A DNA stretch of 64,000 nucleotides from positions 744,001 through 808,000 of the forward strand of contig AP017964.1 in the NCBI GenBank assembly GCA_037101405.1, written 5' to 3'. The DNA is from Candidatus Megaera polyxenophila. GTDB lineage: Bacteria > Pseudomonadota > Alphaproteobacteria > Rickettsiales > Rickettsiaceae. A model generated the notes under the pieces. It was not told the origin of the DNA. It searched no databases and saw only the letters and a program-made list of their open reading frames with translations. Positions 58,958 to 64,000 of this stretch are shown in pieces (the first letter of the stretch is position 1; each line of letters opens with the position of its first letter). The position numbers and the translations under genes are program-made.

Positions 58958-59800
58958 TTAGCCAATAATTTTTGTTAAATACACCTGTTCTGGAGTTAAA
59001 TATTCCAAGGATTGGTGCATCCTTTTACTATTATAAAAAGTTATGTAATCTGTTATAGCATTTTTTACCTCCTTGACAGTATTTAAAATTATCAAATATA
59101 TTTTTTCTTGTTTTAATGAACGCCAAAATCTTTCAATAAATACATTATCTAAAGCCCTACCTTTACCGTCCATGCTAATCTTGATTTCACGTTTAACAAG
59201 TTCGTGGATGAAATTTTTTGACGTAAATTGAGAACCTTGATCGGTATTAAAAACCTCAGGTTGACCGTGCTTTTCTAGGGCTTCTTCTAGTGCGTCGATG
59301 CAAAAATCACTTTCTAAGCTAATTGAAACCTTCCAGCTCAGAATATAACGGCTAAACCAATCAATAATGGCTACTAGATATACAAATCCTTGTGCCATTC
59401 TAATATAAGTTATATCGGTGCTCCATACCTGATTTGTCTTAGTAATTTCAACGCCTTTTAAAAGATAAGGATATACCTTATGAGCTTGGTTGCGCTTGCT
59501 TAAATTCATTTTAGGATAAATGGCTTCTATTGCCATTATTCCGTAATAACGACTTACCGCTTTGCGACCGATAACAATTCCAAACGGTACAAGATGCCTG
59601 GACATTCTTCTGGCCCCGAAATACGGATGCTCTGTGTAGATTTCATCAATTACTTTCATTATTTCTAAGTCTCTTGTAGTTATTCCTTTTGCCTTGTAAT
59701 AATAAGTAGATTTATTAATTAAAAGTAGATCGCATTGCCTAGCAATGCTTAGATTTCTACAATTATTATCAATCATACTTTTCCTAGTTTCCAAGTCCAA
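58958..59800 (-). CDS. IS3-family transposase OrfB
   Basis: A 280-residue integrase-core protein, normally made as an OrfAB fusion. The HTH_21-like region (YFGARRMSRHL) is followed by the DDE core: VWSTDITYIRMAQGFVYL (first Asp), EVFNTDQGSQFTSKNF (second Asp) and ALDNVFIERFWRSLKQE (Glu). The open frame starts within the end of orfA and has no good initiation site of its own. All catalytic residues are present, so the element may be active. Confidence 0.92.
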   Translation of the reverse strand: MDLETRKSMIDNNCRNLSIARQCDLLLINKSTYYYKAKGITTRDLEIMKVIDEIYTEHPYFGARRMSRHLVPFGIVIGRKAVSRYYGIMAIEAIYPKMNLSKRNQAHKVYPYLLKGVEITKTNQVWSTDITYIRMAQGFVYLVAIIDWFSRYILSWKVSISLESDFCIDALEEALEKHGQPEVFNTDQGSQFTSKNFIHELVKREIKISMDGKGRALDNVFIERFWRSLKQEKIYLIILNTVKEVKNAITDYITFYNSKRMHQSLEYLTPEQVYLTKIIG

Positions 59801-60083
59801 ACAATGTAGATTTTTTTTTCAGCCAGTCACGCTCAACGCTTAACTGTCCTATTTGTTCATATAATTGTTTTATCAAATCTTGATTGTCTGGATCTTTTGT
59901 TGCCGGCTTAACTTGAAAACCACTAACTAAATTTTCTATACCTCTTTTTTTCCATGCTTGTATTTGAGTTGCATGAACCCCGTACTTACTGCTTATTTGT
60001 GCTATTGTCATTTCAGCTTTTATTGCTTCTATAACAATTTTTGTTTTTTCCGTCGCACTATATTGCTTCGCTTTTTTAGACAT
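59784..60083 (-). CDS. IS3-family OrfA (DNA-binding)
   Basis: A 99-residue protein with an N-terminal helix-turn-helix (IAQISSKYGVHATQIQAWKK) and a C-terminal leucine-zipper-like helix (LIKQLYEQIGQLSVERDWLKKK). It overlaps orfB by 17 bp across an A9 run. It binds the inverted ends and provides the N-terminal half of the OrfAB transposase after -1 frameshifting. Confidence 0.9.
   Translation of the reverse strand: MSKKAKQYSATEKTKIVIEAIKAEMTIAQISSKYGVHATQIQAWKKRGIENLVSGFQVKPATKDPDNQDLIKQLYEQIGQLSVERDWLKKKSTLFGLGN
59811..59819 (-). other. Putative -1 ribosomal frameshift site of the IS3 element
   Basis: Nine consecutive A residues on the minus strand at the orfA end (codons WLKKKS). Slipping back one base gives the continuous reading KKNLHCLDLETRKSMIDN into OrfB, the usual way IS3 elements produce the active fusion. 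Confidence 0.75.
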
Positions 60084-60399
60084 ATAATTTCCATTCCCTT
60101 GTTGTGAAATTATATCTCATTTTGCATTTTTAGCAGTCCAGTTTTTGGGTACCATTATAATCACTGCAGCATGAGCTCCCGAAAATCCAGTCCCAAAATG
60201 ATCTTTCCTTTGCCATAGGTTATTCCTCGCTAAAAATTTGAACATAAAATAGGTAACCATAAACATACAAATAATTAATATGTAAAAGCGCATAATTAAA
60301 ATGGTAAGCTTATTTAGTTAAATAATAATTAATATATTAATAAATAATTTACTTATATATAAATAGACGAATTATTGGATTTAATTTATTATCATCAAG

Positions 60400-61041
60400 A
60401 TGATTAGTAAAATTCTTAAAGATATGAAAAAAAAGATTATAACGATTGAAGATTTTATCGATAAAGAGAAATCAGTATTAAAATCCAAAACCCAAAGGCT
60501 TACGTTTCCTTTATCAGAGGAGGATAAAAATATAATAATTCTGATGAAAGAAATATTATTTGCTCTTGATGGTGTAGGGCTTGCTGCTCCGCAGATAGAT
60601 ATAAATAAAAATATTGCCGTAATATATATACCAGAAACTGCTTCTCTGCTTCGCAACAATGCTAAAATTTATCCCATGCACACATTAATTAATGCAGAAT
60701 ATGAACCGGTTGAAGCTCAAGGAAAATATAGCGATTTTGAGGCGTGTTACTCAGTAAAAACCGTTTGTGGGCAAGTACCAAGATATAATGCCATTAAAGT
60801 TAAATACCAGAATGAAGAAGGAGCAGAAATTTCAACAATCGAAACTGGATTTTATGCGAGGGTACTCCAGCATGAGATAGATCATTTAAATGGGACACTA
60901 ATTACAGATGTACTTACCCCGGACTGCCTTCAAGGTACATTTGAAGAAATGGCAAAACTCCGGAGGGAATCCTTATCTGAAGAAAAAAAGATATTATTTG
61001 ATAAATTGATAAAACAAAAAAATCTTACGCAAAAAGAATAA
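60400..61041 (+). CDS. def: Divergent peptide deformylase
   Basis: A 213-residue deformylase-family protein. Motif 1 is GVGLAAPQ (58-65), motif 2 is EACYS (114-118, in place of the usual EGCLS) and motif 3 is QHEIDH (157-162). The metal-binding Cys116 and both His residues are kept, so catalysis is possible. The N-terminus is more charged than normal and the C-terminal extension is long. Rickettsiales often carry more than one deformylase-like gene; this looks like the divergent paralogue. It is convergent with hemF, the two stops being 3 bp apart. Confidence 0.85.
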   Translation: MISKILKDMKKKIITIEDFIDKEKSVLKSKTQRLTFPLSEEDKNIIILMKEILFALDGVGLAAPQIDINKNIAVIYIPETASLLRNNAKIYPMHTLINAEYEPVEAQGKYSDFEACYSVKTVCGQVPRYNAIKVKYQNEEGAEISTIETGFYARVLQHEIDHLNGTLITDVLTPDCLQGTFEEMAKLRRESLSEEKKILFDKLIKQKNLTQKE

Positions 61042-61044
61042 CCT

Positions 61045-61878
61045 TCAAGGCCACTTTACTTCAGGTGGTAACGACATTAAAATTGCTTCAACATTACCGC
61101 CGGTTGCAAGCCCAAATGACGTACCTCTATCATATAAAAGGTTAAATTCTACGTACCTTCCTCTTTTTATCAGCTGGTGTTTTCGTTGTTCCTGCGTCCA
61201 TGATAGATCCATTTTATTCCGAGCAATAACAGGGTATATATCCCTCATTGCGATACCGACATCCTTTGTAAAAGCAAAATCATTATTAAAGCTACCGGTA
61301 TTTAAATAATCATAAAATATCCCACCAATACCTCTTGGCTCATTTCTATGTTTTAAGAAAAAATATTCATCACATGCTTTTTTGAATTTAGGATAATAGT
61401 CTAGATCATGTTTATCACAAGCCTCTTTAAACGATTGATGAAATATCTTTGTTTCTTTATCATCCGCATACATAGGTGTAAGGTCAGCTCCCCCGCCGAA
61501 CCAGCTTTTTGTCGTTTCTATGTACCGCGTATTAAAATGCACCGCAGGAACAAGGGGTGAGCACATATGGGCAACCAGAGAAATACCAGTGGCAAAAAAT
61601 TCAGGATTCTCCGCAGCTCCTGGTATCTGTTTTCTAAATTCCTCGGAGAATATCCCGTGTACAGTAGAAATATTAACTCCAACTTTTTCAAAAACATTAC
61701 CATGCATGATAGACATAGCGCCACCACCGCCTCCCTCTCTTTCCCAAGGTTTTTTTATAAATTTACCGGCTACTAAATTATGCTCCTTAGCATGATCAAT
61801 TTCTATTTGCTCATAAGAGCCGCAAATTTGATCGCGCAGTTCCTCGAACCATTTTGCCGTGCTTTCTCGTTGAGTCAT
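61045..61878 (-). CDS. hemF: Oxygen-dependent coproporphyrinogen III oxidase HemF
   Basis: A 277-residue HemF of normal length. Signature regions are [55 protein letters not shown] and [18 protein letters not shown]. It converts coproporphyrinogen III to protoporphyrinogen IX with O2 in heme synthesis. It is the last gene of a proP-like / yraN / hemF minus-strand group. Confidence 0.96.
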   Translation of the reverse strand: MTQRESTAKWFEELRDQICGSYEQIEIDHAKEHNLVAGKFIKKPWEREGGGGGAMSIMHGNVFEKVGVNISTVHGIFSEEFRKQIPGAAENPEFFATGISLVAHMCSPLVPAVHFNTRYIETTKSWFGGGADLTPMYADDKETKIFHQSFKEACDKHDLDYYPKFKKACDEYFFLKHRNEPRGIGGIFYDYLNTGSFNNDFAFTKDVGIAMRDIYPVIARNKMDLSWTQEQRKHQLIKRGRYVEFNLLYDRGTSFGLATGGNVEAILMSLPPEVKWP

Positions 61879-61884
61879 AACTTT

Positions 61885-62220
61885 TTACCAAGCATTTTCT
61901 ATTATTACAGGCAGTTTATACGGCCGAATAAAAACCAAATCAAATCTTACCTCACAACCATTATATTTGTCATTATGACTTAAGAATAATTCAGCTGAAC
62001 GCCTTATTCTATTTTGTTGGTTCTTTGGTACTATATTTTCCATAATATTATTGTTTCTGGCTTTAACCTCAATAAATACCAATTGCTTCCCTCTACACGC
62101 AATAATATCAATTTCGCCAACAAAATTTTTCTTGCGATGACAAATTATACTATAGAACTTTAGCTTGTAGATCAATATGGCCAAATATTCAGCAAGAATA
62201 CCTAATCTATAAGGTTTCAT
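61885..62220 (-). CDS. yraN: YraN family (UPF0102) nuclease-fold protein
   Basis: A 111-residue protein with a PD-(D/E)XK-like core: GEIDIIACRGKQLVFIEVKAR supplies Glu, Asp, Glu and Lys. The N-terminal helix AEYLAILIYKLKFYSIICHRKK is typical. The family is suspected to resolve or cut DNA structures, but function is undetermined. Its ATG overlaps the stop of the upstream MFS gene (ATGA), and hemF follows after 6 bp. Confidence 0.88.
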   Translation of the reverse strand: MKPYRLGILAEYLAILIYKLKFYSIICHRKKNFVGEIDIIACRGKQLVFIEVKARNNNIMENIVPKNQQNRIRRSAELFLSHNDKYNGCEVRFDLVFIRPYKLPVIIENAW

Positions 62221-63488
62221 TTTGGTTTTAAATTAGTATCGATTAACCTAATTATAGTTTTTTTCATACTATAAGCCATAGCTAGAAATAATAACGAGGT
62301 GATCATAACATAAAATGCTGGAGCATGGTAGAGATGGGTTACTTCCACAAGCCACCTAGAAATTACTGCTGAAGTCCCCCCAAACAGGGCAACACCTAAA
62401 TTATAGCTAAAGGCTACTCCAGTAAATCGCTCTTCTGCTGAAAATAATGAGATAATAAATATATAAGCTGTACCAGCAATAAATCCCCCTAACATAGCAA
62501 TGGTTGTAAGCGCAACTATTTGTTTCCAAATTTCGAGAGATGCAAGCAGCATAAAGGCAGGGGTAGCAGCAATAACTATTGTTATTGAGGCAATGATAAT
62601 CATTTTAAACCTACCAATATGATCTGAAATGTAACCAGACAATGGCATGGTAAGCATCATAATTACAGAAGAGTACGAAAGGTAAATTAAAGCTGTAGTT
62701 TTATCAAATCCCAATACTTCATAATAAAAAATATTTATATATGTTTTTATAATATACACCAAACTACTTGCAGATCCCCCAAGGCAACAGGTTATTAGCA
62801 TTGCCGGCCATGAACTGCGAATAACATGCATAAAAGGCATCTTTAAAGTACGTTTTTTTTCAGCAAGCATTTCAAATATTGGCGTTTCCGATACTCTAAG
62901 CCTGAAATAAAAACCAATTATTCCCATAATTCCTCCTAAGATAAAGGCAAATCTCCAAGCAAATTCCAATTCAGGAAATAATTGTTCCAAAATAATACCT
63001 ACAAAACTAGCAAGTAAAGTACCGGCAATATTTGACGCATGAACTATCCCAGCAGTAAAACCGGGTCTTAGATTTTGATAATGTTCCAGGATGAATATAG
63101 CAGCCCCTGCACCTTCTCCGCTAATACATAACCCTTGAATTAACCGCATCATAACTAATAAAATAGGCGCACCATAACCTATGTCACTGTAACCGGGGAT
63201 AAGACCGATAGTAAAAGTAGTCATAGTCATACCAAGCATTGAAATAATGAGAGAAACTCTTCTTCCATACTTATCAGCAATATAACCAAAAATAATACCA
63301 CCTATTGGCCTCATTATAAAACCTACGGCAAATACTGAAAGACTAGATAATGTCTGAATTACTTGTGAACCGGAAGGAAAAAATGCTTGTCCTATTGCTA
63401 AAGAAAATACTGCATAAACCGTAAAATCATAATATTCTAGCACATTTCCAGAAATAGCCGATAAAAAAATAGACCTTCGTTTATTCAT
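62217..63488 (-). CDS. MFS transporter, ProP-like (metabolite:H+ symporter)
   Basis: A 423-residue permease with 12 TM segments. The family marks of the metabolite:H+ symporters are FGYIADKYGRRVSLIISML in the loop 2-3 region and RPIGGIIFGY before it. SGEGAGAAIFILEHY in TM4-5 also fits the ProP group. Rickettsiales carry many ProP paralogues, thought to import host osmolytes or metabolites such as proline or betaine. Substrate cannot be fixed from the sequence. It appears to be the first gene of the yraN-hemF transcription unit. Confidence 0.88.
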   Translation of the reverse strand: MNKRRSIFLSAISGNVLEYYDFTVYAVFSLAIGQAFFPSGSQVIQTLSSLSVFAVGFIMRPIGGIIFGYIADKYGRRVSLIISMLGMTMTTFTIGLIPGYSDIGYGAPILLVMMRLIQGLCISGEGAGAAIFILEHYQNLRPGFTAGIVHASNIAGTLLASFVGIILEQLFPELEFAWRFAFILGGIMGIIGFYFRLRVSETPIFEMLAEKKRTLKMPFMHVIRSSWPAMLITCCLGGSASSLVYIIKTYINIFYYEVLGFDKTTALIYLSYSSVIMMLTMPLSGYISDHIGRFKMIIIASITIVIAATPAFMLLASLEIWKQIVALTTIAMLGGFIAGTAYIFIISLFSAEERFTGVAFSYNLGVALFGGTSAVISRWLVEVTHLYHAPAFYVMITSLLFLAMAYSMKKTIIRLIDTNLKPK

Positions 63489-63608
63489 TGAGCTATAATA
63501 ATATAAAATTACTTATACAAATTTTACTTGTATAATTAGCATTATTCGGCAGATTATAAACAAGTAAAACCATTTGTGAAATAAAAATTTATGAAATAGA
63601 TAAACTAA

Positions 63609-64000
63609 CTATACATCAAAGGACTTTACTATACTTTCTATTACTTTTTTTGCATCGCCAAATAGCATTAATGTATTATTTTGAAAAAATAGTTCATTTT
63701 GAATTCCTGCATAACCCGAAGCCATAGATCTTTTTATAAAAAATATAGTTTTAGCAGATGCCACATCCAAAATCGGCATGCCGAAAATAGGGCTATTGGG
63801 GTCAGATTTGGCAGCTGGATTCGTAACATCATTTGCACCCACTACTAAAACTACATCCGTTGATGCAAAATCATTATTTATTTCATCAAGTTCAAAAACA
63901 TCATCGTAATCTATATTTGCTTCTGCAAGCAGGACATTCATGTGGCCCGGCATTCTTCCTGCTACCGGATGAATAGCAAATCTTACCTTGATTCCTTTTT
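63609..64000 (-). CDS. pntB: NAD(P) transhydrogenase subunit beta, C-terminal part
   Basis: The frame is open from the right edge to the stop at 63609, giving about 130 residues. It is the NADP(H)-binding domain [38 protein letters not shown] [17 protein letters not shown], and [15 protein letters not shown]. PntB moves protons while reducing NADP with NADH. The N-terminal membrane region lies outside the window. An internal ATG at 63953 is not the true start. Confidence 0.94.
   Translation of the reverse strand, partial: KGIKVRFAIHPVAGRMPGHMNVLLAEANIDYDDVFELDEINNDFASTDVVLVVGANDVTNPAAKSDPNSPIFGMPILDVASAKTIFFIKRSMASGYAGIQNELFFQNNTLMLFGDAKKVIESIVKSFDV

Larger units (their letters stand above)
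58899..60154 (-). mobile_element. IS3-family insertion sequence
   Basis: The element contains orfA and orfB in the IS3 arrangement, with imperfect inverted ends: TGGCCCAATTTG...CTAAAAAT on the left and the reverse complement of the right end, TGGTACCCAAAAACTGGACTGCTAAAAAT. An inner 14-bp inverted repeat, ATGAGATATAATTT, occurs at 58933-58946 and in reverse at 60107-60120. The exact ends are my estimate, supported by restoration of the host gene frame on excision. No target-site duplication was found. Confidence 0.8.
58687..60293 (-). pseudogene. Small membrane-anchored protein gene interrupted by IS3 element
   Basis: The 5' part (60293 to 60155) starts at an ATG and encodes an N-terminal TM segment (FYILIICMFMVTYFMFKFLA) followed by GTGFSGAHAAVII. 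The 3' part (58898 to 58687) encodes TLDRGKNYARKERDESKNE and an acidic tail ending GESNGSVEIR. Removing 58899-60154 (1,256 bp) rejoins the two in the same frame to give about 117 residues. The family is not recognised; it would be a single-pass protein with a charged cytoplasmic or periplasmic tail. It is transcribed away from the deformylase gene. Confidence 0.7.

Noticed and set aside
1..64000. CRISPR array, rRNA genes, prophage or integrase-bounded island
   Set aside because: No regularly spaced repeats, rRNA sequence, phage structural genes or tyrosine integrase were seen in the window.

Overview
The window is AT-rich and gene-dense and reads as chromosome from an alphaproteobacterium of the order Rickettsiales, most likely Rickettsiaceae or a close relative. 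Supporting signs are a MipZ-type ATPase, an F0 operon with paired b'/b subunits (atpI-B-E-X-F), a ValRS of the archaeal/cytosolic length class (reported for Rickettsia), LptE, a DUF2608 protein, many split or decaying genes and two insertion sequences. The species cannot be fixed from the sequence; a Rickettsia-like endosymbiont is an inference.

Region 1 (1-14.6 kb, all minus strand) is a surface-polysaccharide locus. It has a Wzm/Wzt ABC exporter (654-3024), a partial glycosyltransferase-like gene at the left edge, and at 9.4-14.6 kb all five activities for UDP-ManNAc3NAcA synthesis: WbpA, a WbpB-WbpD fusion, WbpE and WbpI. Between exporter and sugar genes lie four adjacent broken genes (3180-9305): a membrane-fused spermidine-synthase-like gene, an exported isochorismatase-fold hydrolase, an SGNH-hydrolase lipoprotein and a membrane-anchored transglutaminase-like gene. 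Each can be re-joined across a frameshift or stop codon.

Region 2 (14.8-19 kb, minus) holds a three-gene RimK module (glutamate ligase, AstE-like zinc hydrolase, retropepsin-like RimB-type protease) and a GlnPQ transporter. Region 3 (19-33 kb) is housekeeping: pepA, mipZ, a fadB/fadN-type gene, a DsbA-like lipoprotein, F0 ATP synthase, tRNA-Ala(GGC), trmB, a split cinA-like gene, a BAX-inhibitor family protein, ubiA and valS. Region 4 (33-40 kb) has an SH3 protein, a Kef-type antiporter, rsfS, bolA, lptE and RNase E/G.

Region 5 (39.5-42.5 kb) is a 1,665-bp IS1595-family element with perfect 25-bp terminal inverted repeats. It carries an unrelated 213-residue membrane-protein passenger gene and sits between a truncated MFS-like gene and a headless histidine-kinase fragment. 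Region 6 (42.5-58.6 kb) holds the elongasome genes rodA-mreD-mrdA, dgt, argS, tatD, metG, a kinase / DUF2608 / response-regulator trio, map, radC, a WecA-like transferase, a DciA-like gene, cyaY and an MsbA-like exporter. Region 7 (58.7-64 kb) is an IS3-family element that splits a small membrane-protein gene, then a divergent peptide deformylase, hemF, yraN, a ProP-like MFS gene and the 3' end of pntB.

Together, the WecA-like transferase, the UDP-ManNAc3NAcA genes, Wzm/Wzt, MsbA-like and LptE suggest an LPS O-antigen-like or capsular glycan containing a diacetamido-mannuronic acid. The broken cluster embedded in the locus looks like a recently lost surface or periplasmic function.
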